From positions 1 through 15,936 of the forward strand of contig CAVARE010000064.1 in NCBI GenBank assembly GCA_963591145.1: a stretch of DNA of 15,936 nucleotides, in the 5' to 3' direction. The position numbers were made by a program, and so were the translations under genes. This document shows, one piece after another, positions 6,391 through 14,547 of this stretch. The notes under the pieces are model-generated. The model saw only the letters and a program-made list of their open reading frames with translations, was not told the DNA's origin and did not search any database. Each line of letters begins with the position of its first letter. Position 1 is the stretch's first letter. The DNA comes from RGIG5612 sp963591145 (GTDB taxonomy: Bacteria; Bacillota; Clostridia; Lachnospirales; Lachnospiraceae).

Positions 6391-8001
6391 ATGACTAAAT
6401 ACATTTTCGTGACCGGCGGCGTTGTGTCCGGTCTCGGCAAAGGAATTACTGCAGCTTCTCTCGGCAGACTTCTTAAGATGAGTGGCCTTAAGGTTGCAGC
6501 TCAGAAGTTAGACCCTTATATCAATGTTGATCCTGGAACCATGAGTCCATATCAGCATGGTGAGGTCTATGTCACAGAGGACGGCGCAGAAACAGACCTG
6601 GATCTGGGTCATTACGAGCGTTTCATTGATGAGGATCTGAATAAATTCTCTAATCTTACAACAGGTAAGGTATACTGGAACGTCCTTAACAAGGAGCGCC
6701 GCGGCGAATATCTAGGATCAACCGTTCAGGTTATTCCACATATCACTAACGAAATCAAAGAATTTGTTTATCGCGTCGGCAAGCAGACCGATGCAGACGT
6801 CGTTATCACTGAAATCGGCGGCACCATCGGCGATATGGAGAGCCAGCCATTTATAGAGGCGGTTCGTCAGATATCATTAGAAGTAGGACGCGAAAACAGC
6901 TTATTTATCCACGTAACATTGGTTCCATACCTGGCAGGCTCAGAAGAGCATAAATCTAAGCCTACCCAGCATTCCGTTAAGGAGCTGCAGGGCATGGGCA
7001 TCAATCCGGACATTATTATATTAAGAAGCGATGTTCCTATCACAGACGAGAGCATCTTCAAGAAGATCGCGCTGTTCTGCAATGTAAAGCCAGACTGTGT
7101 TATCGAAAACCGCACAGTTTCATGTCTGTATGAAGCACCTCTCATGCTGGAACAGTCTAACTTCTCAGGCGTTGTAAGAAGAGCCCTGAACCTGGATGTT
7201 CCTGAGCCTGATACCACAGAATGGGAAGAGATGGTGGCAAGGATCAAGTCCTGCTCCGGCAGCGTTAAGATCGGTATCGTAGGCAAATACGTTCAGCTCC
7301 ATGACGCTTATCTGTCAGTAGCAGAAGCATTAAGACATGCAGGATTTGCCAATTCAGTTCATGTAGATATCGAATGGATCGATTCAGAGACTATTACACA
7401 GGCAAATGCTGCCGAGATCTTAAGTCCCCTGGACGGAATCCTGGTTCCTGGCGGATTTGGCTACAGAGGAATCGACGGAATGATCGTTGCAGCACAATAT
7501 GCCAGAGAACATGATGTTCCTTACTTCGGCATTTGCCTGGGAATGCAGATCGCAGTCATAGAATATGCCAGAAATGTGGCAGGCATCGCAGATGCTAACT
7601 CAGGCGAGTTCGACGAGCTGTGCAAGAATAAGGTAATCGACTTCATGCCTGGACAGAATAACGATATTAATAAGGGAGGAACCTTAAGACTAGGCGCTTA
7701 CCCTTGCGAGATAAAACCTGGAACTACCATGGAGAAATGCTACGGCTCATTACAAATCTCCGAAAGACATCGTCATCGTTATGAATTTAATAACAACTTC
7801 AGAGATGTTCTTACAAATGCCGGTCTCGTATTGAGCGGAACATCACCTGATGACAGCCTCGTAGAAACCGTAGAGCTGTCTGACAGACCGTTCTTCGTAG
7901 GAGTTCAGTTCCATCCGGAATTCAAATCAAGGCCTAACAAGCCGCATCCATTGTTCAAGAACTTCGTCAAGGCAGCATATGACAAGAGCCAGAACAACTA
8001 A
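6391..8001 (+). CDS. pyrG: CTP synthase (PyrG)
   Basis: Converts UTP to CTP using ATP and glutamine, the last step of pyrimidine nucleotide synthesis. The 536 residues are full length. The N-terminal synthase domain begins KYIFVTGGVVSGLGKGI, with the P-loop GLGKG (14-18). The C-terminal class I amidotransferase domain has the oxyanion region LVPGGFG (351-357), nucleophile Cys382 in GICLGMQ (380-386), and His508/Glu510 in FHPEF. The start has a good ribosome site (GGAGG, 7-base spacer). Expression is probably attenuated by the leader terminator. gltB begins 61 bases after the stop with no terminator between, so pyrG-gltB-gltD may be one transcript. The shared theme is glutamine use. Confidence 0.97.
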   Translation: MTKYIFVTGGVVSGLGKGITAASLGRLLKMSGLKVAAQKLDPYINVDPGTMSPYQHGEVYVTEDGAETDLDLGHYERFIDEDLNKFSNLTTGKVYWNVLNKERRGEYLGSTVQVIPHITNEIKEFVYRVGKQTDADVVITEIGGTIGDMESQPFIEAVRQISLEVGRENSLFIHVTLVPYLAGSEEHKSKPTQHSVKELQGMGINPDIIILRSDVPITDESIFKKIALFCNVKPDCVIENRTVSCLYEAPLMLEQSNFSGVVRRALNLDVPEPDTTEWEEMVARIKSCSGSVKIGIVGKYVQLHDAYLSVAEALRHAGFANSVHVDIEWIDSETITQANAAEILSPLDGILVPGGFGYRGIDGMIVAAQYAREHDVPYFGICLGMQIAVIEYARNVAGIADANSGEFDELCKNKVIDFMPGQNNDINKGGTLRLGAYPCEIKPGTTMEKCYGSLQISERHRHRYEFNNNFRDVLTNAGLVLSGTSPDDSLVETVELSDRPFFVGVQFHPEFKSRPNKPHPLFKNFVKAAYDKSQNN

Positions 8002-8046
8002 CCAATATAGCAGACCTGCTGTTTAAGGAATGCTATTCAGCACAAG

Positions 8047-8054
8047 AAAAGGAA
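8047..8054 (+). promoter_or_regulatory. Ribosome site fixing gltB start
   Basis: AAAAGGAA with an 8-base spacer to the ATG at 8063. An earlier in-frame ATG at 8030 directly abuts its only purine run (AAGGA) and is rejected. Confidence 0.75.
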
Positions 8055-8062
8055 CATATATT

Positions 8063-11000
8063 ATGAATCAGCAGAATAATACATTATATGATGAAAGATT
8101 TGAACATGATGCCTGCGGTATTGGTGCAGTTGTAAGTATCGATGGCATCGCATCTCATTCTATTGTAAATGATGCTCTTTCTATAGTAGAAAAGTTAGAG
8201 CACAGAGCCGGCAAGGACGCAACAGGAGAAACCGGTGACGGTGTCGGTATCCTGGTTCAGATCTCTCATAAATTCTTCAGCAGTATAAGAGATGATCTGG
8301 GCGATGCCAGGGACTACGGCGTCGGCATGTTCTTCTTCCCTCAGAATATCCTGGCAAGACGTCAGGCCATGAAGATGATCGAGATTATCTGCGGCAAGGA
8401 AGGCGTTGAATTCATCGGTTGGAGAGACGTTCCGACTGAGCCTGACATCCTGGGTGAAAAGGCCAGAAGTACCATGCCTTATATCGCGCAGTGCTTCGTA
8501 AGAAGACCTGAAAACATCGCCCGCGGCATAGATTTCGACAGGAAGCTCTATGTTATCCGCCGTGAGTTCGAACATAGCAGAAAGGACACCTATGTCTGCT
8601 CTTTCTCATCAAGAACCATTATCTACAAGGGTATGTTCCTGGTAGGTCAGCTGAGAAGATTCTTCTATGACCTGCAGAGCGATATGTACGAAAGTGCCAT
8701 TGCCATGGTTCATTCACGTTTCTCCACTAATACAACTCCTAGCTGGGAACGTGCTCATCCTAACAGACTCATTCTGCATAATGGTGAGATCAATACTATC
8801 CGCGGCAATGCAGACAGAATGCTGGCAAGAGAAGAGACCCTTCATTCAGATCTGTTAGACGATGACATGGACAAGATCATGCCTGTTATCAATACGGCAG
8901 GCTCTGACTCTGCCATGTTGGACAATACTCTGGAATTTCTCATGATGGGCGGTATTCCTCTCCCACTGGCCGTCATGATGACTATTCCGGAGCCATGGAA
9001 GAATGACTCCGAGATCTCGAGAGCTAAGAAGGACATGTATCGCTACTACTCTACTATGATGGAGCCATGGGACGGCCCTGCAGCTATCCTCTTCTCAGAC
9101 GGCGATATCATGGGCGCAGTTCTGGACAGAAACGGACTCAGACCTTCCAGATATTATATTACAAAGGACCGAAAGGTCATCCTCTCCTCAGAGGTAGGCG
9201 TATTAGATATACCTGCAGAGAATATTGTCTGCAAATCCCGTCTTCAGCCTGGCAAGATGCTTCTTATCGATACAGTCAGAAAAGAAGTAGTTTCTGATGA
9301 GGAATGCAAGGCATTCTTCGCATCCCGCCACCCATATGGTGAATGGCTGGACGACAACCTGGTAACCCTCTCATCCCTGTCTATTCCTAATAAGAAGGTA
9401 GAGAAGAGCTCACCGGAAGAACGTACAAAATTATACAAAGCATTTGGCTATACATATGAAGACATTACTGACGCGATCCTTCCGATGGCTAAAAACGGCA
9501 TCGAACAGACTGCATCCATGGGAAATGATACAACATTAGCAGTGCTCTCCGAAAAACATCAGCCACTATTTAGTTATTTCAAGCAGCTATTTGCCCAGGT
9601 AACCAACCCTCCTATAGATTCACTCAGAGAAGAAATAGTTACCGATACTGCAGTCTATGTTGGTTCCGACGGCAACCTGCTTGAAGACAAGGCTGAAAAC
9701 TGCCGTGTTCTCGAGATTAAGAATCCTATCCTTACATCAGTTGACCTGATGAGGATCAGAAACATGAAGAAGAAGGGCTTCAAGGTTCAGACTGTATCAC
9801 TGCTCTACTATAAGAATACTGATCTGGAGACAGCCGTTGAGCGTCTCTTCGTAGACTGCGACCGCGCATATAAGAACGGCTCTAATATCATCATTCTCTC
9901 CGACAGGGGAGTCGATGAGAATCATGTGGCTATTCCTTCACTGCTGGCAGTTTCAGCTATGGAGCAGTATCTGATCAGAACTAAGAAGCGTACTGCCATC
10001 TCCATCATTCTGGAGAGCGCTGAGCCTAGGGATGTTCATCATTTTGCCCTGCTGCTGGGATATGGCGCCCGTGCCATCAATCCATATCTAGCTCACGAAT
10101 GCATCGAAGAGCTGGTTGAAAACGGTAACCTGGACAAGGATCCTCATACGGCTATCAAGGATTACAATACAGCTATTCTTCATGGCATTGTTAAGATTGC
10201 TGCTAAGATGGGTATCTCTACCCTGCAGTCATACCAGAGCGCCCAGATATTCGAGGCAGTAGGTATCTGCAAATCAGTTATAGACAAATATTTCACCAAC
10301 ACTGTAAGTCCTGTAGACGGCATCGGCCTCAAGGAGATCGCCGAAGGCGTCGAATGGAGACATTCACATGCATTTGACCCGCTGGGACTGGGTGTTGATA
10401 CTACATTAGACAGCTTCGGCAAGCATAAGCTCCGTTCAAATATTGATGCCGAAGACCATATGTACAATCCTCAGACCATCATCGCCCTGAGAGAAGCAAC
10501 CCAGAACGGTGATTATAAGAGATTCAAGGAATTCTCAACCATGGTTAATGATGAGAGGATTCCTCATACATTAAGAGGTCTCATCGAATTCGTATGGGAC
10601 AAGGACGGAGGCGTTCCTATCGAAGAGGTCGAGCCTGCCAGCGAGATCGTTAAGAGATTCAAGACCGGCGCCATGAGCTATGGTTCTATCTCTGAAGAGG
10701 CTCACAAATGCATGGCTAAGGCTATGAATACCATCGGCGGTCGTTCTAACTCAGGTGAAGGCGGCGAGGATCCTGCCCGTTTCGGAACAGAATACAACAG
10801 TGCTATCAAGCAGGTTGCATCTGGACGTTTCGGCGTAACCAGCCAGTATCTGTGCTCTGCTAACGAGATTCAGATCAAGATGGCACAGGGTGCTAAGCCT
10901 GGTGAAGGCGGACATCTGCCTGGCAGAAAGGTATATCCATGGATTGCCAAGACCAGATATTCAACCCCTGGCGTTGCACTGATCTCACCACCGCCACACC

Positions 11001-12565
11001 ATGACATCTACTCTATCGAGGACCTGGCACAGCTTATCTATGACCTTAAGAATGCTAATCAGGATGCCCGCATCACTGTTAAGCTGGTATCCGAGGCAGG
11101 TGTAGGTACGATTGCAGCCGGCGTTGCCAAGGCTGGCGCTCAGGTAGTCCTTATCTCTGGATATGACGGAGGTACAGGTGCTGCTCCTAAGAGCTCTATC
11201 CATGACGCAGGTCTTCCATGGGAATTAGGACTGTCAGAGGCTCATCAGACTCTGATCAAGAACGGCCTCAGATCCCGTGTAAGAATTGAGACCGATGGCA
11301 AGCTTATGACAGGACGTGATGTCGCCATCGCATGTATCCTGGGTGCTGAGGAATTCGGATTTGCTACCGCTCCACTTATTACAATGGGCTGCGTCATGAT
11401 GCGTGTATGCAACCTGGATACCTGCCCTGTAGGTGTTGCGACTCAGAATCCTGAATTAAGGAAACGTTTCTGCGGCAAGCCTGAGTATGTAATCAATTTC
11501 ATGATGTTTATCGCCGAGGAGATGCGTGAGATCATGGCACGGTTAGGTGTTCGTACTGTAGACGAGCTGGTAGGCCGTACCGACCTTATCAAGGCCCGTG
11601 AGAACAGAATCACACACCGTGCAGACACCATCGATCTGTCACCGATCATCAGCAACTTCCCTCCTGCACACTTTAAGCAGGAAGATATATATGATTTCCA
11701 TCTGGAGAAGACTCTGGATGAGAGTGTGCTCCTTCCGGCATTGGAGAAAGCATTTGCCAAGAAGAAACCGGCCAGCATCGACGTGGAGGTTTCAAGTACC
11801 AACAGAACCTTCGGTACTATCACCGGATCTGTTATTACTAAGAAGTTCGGTCAGAGCCTGGCAGATGACACATATACAGTTCACTGCCACGGAGGCGGCG
11901 GCCAGTCCTTCGGTGCATTTATTCCTAAGGGACTTACGCTGGAGCTCACAGGCGATGCCAATGACTACTTCGGTAAGGGTCTGTCAGGCGGCAAATTAAT
12001 TCTCAAGGTAGATCCTAAGTCAACATTTGCAGCTAAGGACAATATCATTCTGGGAAATGTAGCTCTCTATGGCGCAACCAGCGGTGAAGCTTATGTAAAT
12101 GGTATCGCAGGCGAGCGTTTCTGTGTAAGAAATTCTGGCGCAACGGCTGTAGCTGAAGGCTGCGGAGATCACGGCTGTGAATATATGACAGGCGGCCGCG
12201 CTGTAATCCTGGGACGTACCGGTAAGAACTTCGCAGCAGGTATGAGCGGCGGCATCGCTTATGTTCTCGACGAACAGCATGACCTGTACTTACGTCTCAA
12301 CAAAGACATGGTAAGTATGTCACAGGTATCAGAAAAGCATGACATCGAAGAGCTGCGCTCTATCATAGAGAAACACGTTAAAGCAACCGGATCTAAATTC
12401 GGCAAGCAGATACTTGATCATTTTGATTCATATCTGCACCTGTTCAAGAAGATAATCCCTCGTGATTATCAGAAGATGATGATCGCTATCGGACAGTTAG
12501 AGGAAAAGGGCATTCCACACGAACAGGCCAAGCTGGATGCATTCTACCTCGTACAGGAACAGTAA
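8063..12565 (+). CDS. gltB: Glutamate synthase large subunit (GltB)
   Basis: Takes the amide nitrogen of glutamine and adds it to 2-oxoglutarate, giving two glutamates. The 1500 residues are full length. A short propeptide precedes the amidotransferase nucleophile Cys18 (HDACGIG); family members are cleaved before this Cys. The class II amidotransferase domain covers about 18-430, then a central domain. The FMN-binding synthase domain, about 830-1200, includes GAMSYGSIS, GEGGEDP, PGEGGHLPGRKV and SGYDGGTGAAPKSS. The 3Fe-4S cluster cysteines are Cys1110, Cys1116 and Cys1121. The C-terminal GXGXG beta-helix domain has GDANDYFGKGLSGG near 1295. It is followed after 15 bases by its partner gltD. 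The N-terminal start was chosen by ribosome site and family fit. Confidence 0.97.
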   Translation: MNQQNNTLYDERFEHDACGIGAVVSIDGIASHSIVNDALSIVEKLEHRAGKDATGETGDGVGILVQISHKFFSSIRDDLGDARDYGVGMFFFPQNILARRQAMKMIEIICGKEGVEFIGWRDVPTEPDILGEKARSTMPYIAQCFVRRPENIARGIDFDRKLYVIRREFEHSRKDTYVCSFSSRTIIYKGMFLVGQLRRFFYDLQSDMYESAIAMVHSRFSTNTTPSWERAHPNRLILHNGEINTIRGNADRMLAREETLHSDLLDDDMDKIMPVINTAGSDSAMLDNTLEFLMMGGIPLPLAVMMTIPEPWKNDSEISRAKKDMYRYYSTMMEPWDGPAAILFSDGDIMGAVLDRNGLRPSRYYITKDRKVILSSEVGVLDIPAENIVCKSRLQPGKMLLIDTVRKEVVSDEECKAFFASRHPYGEWLDDNLVTLSSLSIPNKKVEKSSPEERTKLYKAFGYTYEDITDAILPMAKNGIEQTASMGNDTTLAVLSEKHQPLFSYFKQLFAQVTNPPIDSLREEIVTDTAVYVGSDGNLLEDKAENCRVLEIKNPILTSVDLMRIRNMKKKGFKVQTVSLLYYKNTDLETAVERLFVDCDRAYKNGSNIIILSDRGVDENHVAIPSLLAVSAMEQYLIRTKKRTAISIILESAEPRDVHHFALLLGYGARAINPYLAHECIEELVENGNLDKDPHTAIKDYNTAILHGIVKIAAKMGISTLQSYQSAQIFEAVGICKSVIDKYFTNTVSPVDGIGLKEIAEGVEWRHSHAFDPLGLGVDTTLDSFGKHKLRSNIDAEDHMYNPQTIIALREATQNGDYKRFKEFSTMVNDERIPHTLRGLIEFVWDKDGGVPIEEVEPASEIVKRFKTGAMSYGSISEEAHKCMAKAMNTIGGRSNSGEGGEDPARFGTEYNSAIKQVASGRFGVTSQYLCSANEIQIKMAQGAKPGEGGHLPGRKVYPWIAKTRYSTPGVALISPPPHHDIYSIEDLAQLIYDLKNANQDARITVKLVSEAGVGTIAAGVAKAGAQVVLISGYDGGTGAAPKSSIHDAGLPWELGLSEAHQTLIKNGLRSRVRIETDGKLMTGRDVAIACILGAEEFGFATAPLITMGCVMMRVCNLDTCPVGVATQNPELRKRFCGKPEYVINFMMFIAEEMREIMARLGVRTVDELVGRTDLIKARENRITHRADTIDLSPIISNFPPAHFKQEDIYDFHLEKTLDESVLLPALEKAFAKKKPASIDVEVSSTNRTFGTITGSVITKKFGQSLADDTYTVHCHGGGGQSFGAFIPKGLTLELTGDANDYFGKGLSGGKLILKVDPKSTFAAKDNIILGNVALYGATSGEAYVNGIAGERFCVRNSGATAVAEGCGDHGCEYMTGGRAVILGRTGKNFAAGMSGGIAYVLDEQHDLYLRLNKDMVSMSQVSEKHDIEELRSIIEKHVKATGSKFGKQILDHFDSYLHLFKKIIPRDYQKMMIAIGQLEEKGIPHEQAKLDAFYLVQEQ

Positions 12566-12580
12566 AGGAGGAATCAAGAA

Positions 12581-14083
12581 ATGGGTAAGCCAACCGGATT
12601 TTTAGAATATAGCAGAAAAGCCAAATCTTCAGTAGCTCCTCTGGAAAGAATCAAGAACTTCGATGAATTTCATCCTCCTCTTTCTAAGGAAGAACGTAAG
12701 GAACAGGCTGCAAGATGCATGAACTGCGGCGTACCATTCTGCCAGTCAGGCATGCAGTTAAGAGGAATGTATACAGGTTGTCCTCTGCACAATCTCATTC
12801 CTGAATACAATGATCTGATCTACCATGACAACTGGGAGCAGGCATTAAGAAGGCTTCGTAAGACCAACAATTTCCCAGAGTTTACGGGACGTGTATGCCC
12901 TGCTCTGTGTGAGGTAGCCTGCACCTGTGCATTAAATGGTGACGCAGTAACAGCACATGACAATGAATATGCCATCATTGAGACGGGATATGCAAATGGC
13001 TGGATCAAGCCTGAGCCTCCTCAGATTCGCTCAGGTAAGAAGGTAGCAGTCATCGGCTCTGGTCCTTCAGGACTGGCAACAGCCGACTGCCTCAACAAGC
13101 GCGGCCACAGCGTAACAGTATATGAGCGCGAGAACCGCCCGGGCGGACTCCTGATGTATGGCATTCCTAACATGAAGCTGGAGAAGGACGTTATCAAGCG
13201 CCGTACCGACATCATGGAGGCTGAAGGCGTCGTATTTAAGACTAATATGAACGTAGGCGCTGAGAAGGACTGCGGCAAGGTTAAGGCAGTTAAGGCCAGC
13301 GACCTTTTAGATGAATATGATGCAGTAGTTCTATGCTGCGGCTCTAAGGCTGCCAGGGATCTTAACGTCCCGGGAAGAGATGCCAAGGGCGTTCATTTCG
13401 CAGTAGAATTCCTCACTGCTGCTACCAAGAAGGTAACAGGCCAGACTAAGGATTTCGCTATTACTGCCAAGGATAAGAATGTGGTTATCGTAGGCGGCGG
13501 CGATACAGGTAATGACTGCACTGGTACTTCCATCCGCCAGGGCTGCAAATCCGTAACCCAGCTGGAGATGATGCCTAAGTCACCTGATACAAGAGCTGCC
13601 AATAACCCATGGCCGCAATGGCCGCTGGTCTGCAAGACCGACTACGGTCAGCAGGAAGCCATCGCACTGTTCGGTCATGACCCGAGAATATATAAAACAA
13701 CTGTAAAAGAGATCATAAAAGACGAAGAAGGCAATATCAAAGAATTAGTTCTGATCAAGCTGGAATCAATGGTTGATAAGGAAACCGGCAGACGCTATAT
13801 GGGCGAGGTAGCCGGCACCGAAGAGAGGATTCCATGCGAGTTATTATTGATCGCAGCCGGATTCGTCGGATGTGAAGATTATGTAGCCAATGCATTCGGA
13901 TGTGAGAAAGCTCCGAGAGGCAATCTGGCAACAGAAGCCGGCAAATATGCCACAGGTATACCTAAAGTATTCACCGCAGGCGATGCACATAGAGGCCAGT
14001 CCCTGGTCGTATGGGGCATCACCGAAGGACGCGCCTGCGCCCGAGAAGTAGACGAATACCTCATGGGATATACCAATATGTAA
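12581..14083 (+). CDS. gltD: Glutamate synthase small subunit (GltD)
   Basis: Passes electrons from NAD(P)H through FAD and iron-sulphur clusters to the FMN of GltB. The 500 residues are family-typical. N-terminal cysteines for two 4Fe-4S clusters are Cys46, 49, 54 and 67, and Cys106, 110, 114 and 116. The FAD motif VAVIGSGPSG is at 155-164, the NAD(P)H motif VVIVGGGDTGND at 301-312, and a late FAD motif (FTAGDAHRGQSLVVWGITEG) lies near the end. The ribosome site AAGGAGG overlaps the gltB stop, indicating tight coupling. After the TAATAA stop there is no T-run terminator; the transcript would run straight into the structured region at 14095-14422. Confidence 0.97.
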   Translation: MGKPTGFLEYSRKAKSSVAPLERIKNFDEFHPPLSKEERKEQAARCMNCGVPFCQSGMQLRGMYTGCPLHNLIPEYNDLIYHDNWEQALRRLRKTNNFPEFTGRVCPALCEVACTCALNGDAVTAHDNEYAIIETGYANGWIKPEPPQIRSGKKVAVIGSGPSGLATADCLNKRGHSVTVYERENRPGGLLMYGIPNMKLEKDVIKRRTDIMEAEGVVFKTNMNVGAEKDCGKVKAVKASDLLDEYDAVVLCCGSKAARDLNVPGRDAKGVHFAVEFLTAATKKVTGQTKDFAITAKDKNVVIVGGGDTGNDCTGTSIRQGCKSVTQLEMMPKSPDTRAANNPWPQWPLVCKTDYGQQEAIALFGHDPRIYKTTVKEIIKDEEGNIKELVLIKLESMVDKETGRRYMGEVAGTEERIPCELLLIAAGFVGCEDYVANAFGCEKAPRGNLATEAGKYATGIPKVFTAGDAHRGQSLVVWGITEGRACAREVDEYLMGYTNM

Positions 14084-14094
14084 TAAGTTTGTTC

Positions 14095-14120
14095 ATGCAA
14101 AGTACCCCCTTAACTTGCAT
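14095..14120 (+). other. Hairpin with C-rich loop after gltD
   Basis: ATGCAAAGT (14095-14103, one bulged A) pairs with ACTTGCAT (14113-14120) around the loop ACCCCCTTA. No T-run follows. The C-rich loop could make a tertiary contact with a G-rich strand, but no specific partner is clear. Confidence 0.45.
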
Positions 14121-14142
14121 TGAATAATAGTCATCGTAGAAA

Positions 14143-14182
14143 CAGATCGACCCCGGAAGCCAAAAGCTCCGGGGTCGGTCTG
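14143..14182 (+). other. Strong 15-pair hairpin
   Basis: CAGATCGACCCCGGA (14143-14157) pairs with TCCGGGGTCGGTCTG (14168-14182), with one G-U, around AGCCAAAAGC. Stability is terminator-like, but the bases after it (CATGAAGATG) contain no T-run, so it is not scored as an intrinsic terminator. Confidence 0.6.
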
Positions 14183-14188
14183 CATGAA

Positions 14189-14335
14189 GATGAAAGCCCT
14201 GGATGACGGCTGTACAGATGGACGAGCTCGCTCGGACAGATGTACAGACGGCGTCCAGGGGAAGACAAGAACATGCAGAGCTCCAGCTCGGAATGTTCTT
14301 GTCTGTTGGATTGCGATAGCAATCCAGCTTTCATC
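14189..14335 (+). other. Four-way junction domain of the structured RNA
   Basis: Closing stem GATGAAAGC (14189-14197) pairs perfectly with GCTTTCATC (14327-14335), 129 bases apart. It encloses three hairpins with almost no linker. Arm 1 (14198-14259) is a long hairpin with six G-A or A-G mismatches (pairs 206/251, 209/248, 217/240, 218/239, 221/236, 222/235). Arm 2 (14263-14304) has 12 perfect pairs, then G-A, C-G, A-G, then GAGC/GCTC around TCCA. Arm 3 (14307-14326) is TGGATTGC/GCAATCCA around GATA. Coaxial four-way junctions of this type are common in folded functional RNAs. Confidence 0.6.
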
Positions 14336-14364
14336 ATCGATCTACATCTCGCTACAGATGAACT

Positions 14365-14422
14365 ATCAGCCCCCGCATGAGCATGAAGGACGACAGTCCT
14401 GAATGCGAATGCAGGGGCTGAT
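14365..14422 (+). other. Long hairpin with two tandem G-A modules
   Basis: ATCAGCCCC (14365-14373) pairs with GGGGCTGAT (14414-14422). After one C-A mismatch come GCAT/ATGC, a tandem GA/GA, GCAT/ATGC, another tandem GA/GA, and AGGAC/GTCCT around GACA. The regular 4-pair spacing between identical mismatch pairs is striking. Confidence 0.7.
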
Positions 14423-14447
14423 GCATGTTTCACATATCAATATACAT

Positions 14448-14535
14448 AGGTGCCGTGAACCTCGGCGTGCAGCCCCTGCTCGAAAACGCCTTCGCTGATT
14501 GTTTTCTCGCAGGGTGCTGCGCCGTCCCGGCACCT
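14448..14535 (-). repeat. Dispersed hairpin repeat, copy 4 (complete form)
   Basis: Directly after the dapL stop codon, on the dapL strand. Outer arms AGGTGCCG/CGGCACCT pair. The core is shared with copies 1 and 5, including the GAG bulge and GGTTCAC segment. It also has the full apical hairpin of copies 2 and 3: CCCTGC, tandem GA, GAAAAC, loop, GTTTTC, GA, GCAGGG. It therefore joins the two forms and serves as the reference copy. No T-run follows it. Confidence 0.8.
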
Positions 14536-14547
14536 GCACAATACAAT

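Larger units (their letters stand above)
14095..14422 (+). ncRNA. Candidate structured RNA, unrecognised class
   Basis: The space between convergent gltD and dapL folds almost completely on the plus strand. In order: a small hairpin (14095-14120), a strong hairpin (14143-14182), a four-way junction of about 147 bases (14189-14335), a weak hairpin (14345-14360) and a long hairpin (14365-14422). Several stems contain symmetrical G-A/A-G mismatches. On the opposite strand these would be unfavourable C-T pairs, so the functional strand is plus, the same as gltBD. No promoter with both boxes was found just before it, so it may be processed from, or form the 3' end of, the gltBD transcript. I see no open reading frame of note. 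I cannot match it to a known RNA family. Confidence 0.6.

Noticed and set aside
8030..8062. Longer GltB start at ATG 8030
   Set aside because: Its purine run touches the start codon, and the added 11 residues do not fit the family. ATG 8063 has a well-spaced ribosome site.
8002..8062. ANTAR target or attenuator before gltB
   Set aside because: A small hairpin with loop AGACCT has A at position 1 but not G at position 4, and no T-run follows.
14143..14182. Intrinsic terminator for gltBD
   Set aside because: The hairpin is very strong, but no T-run follows; the next bases are CATGAAGATG.
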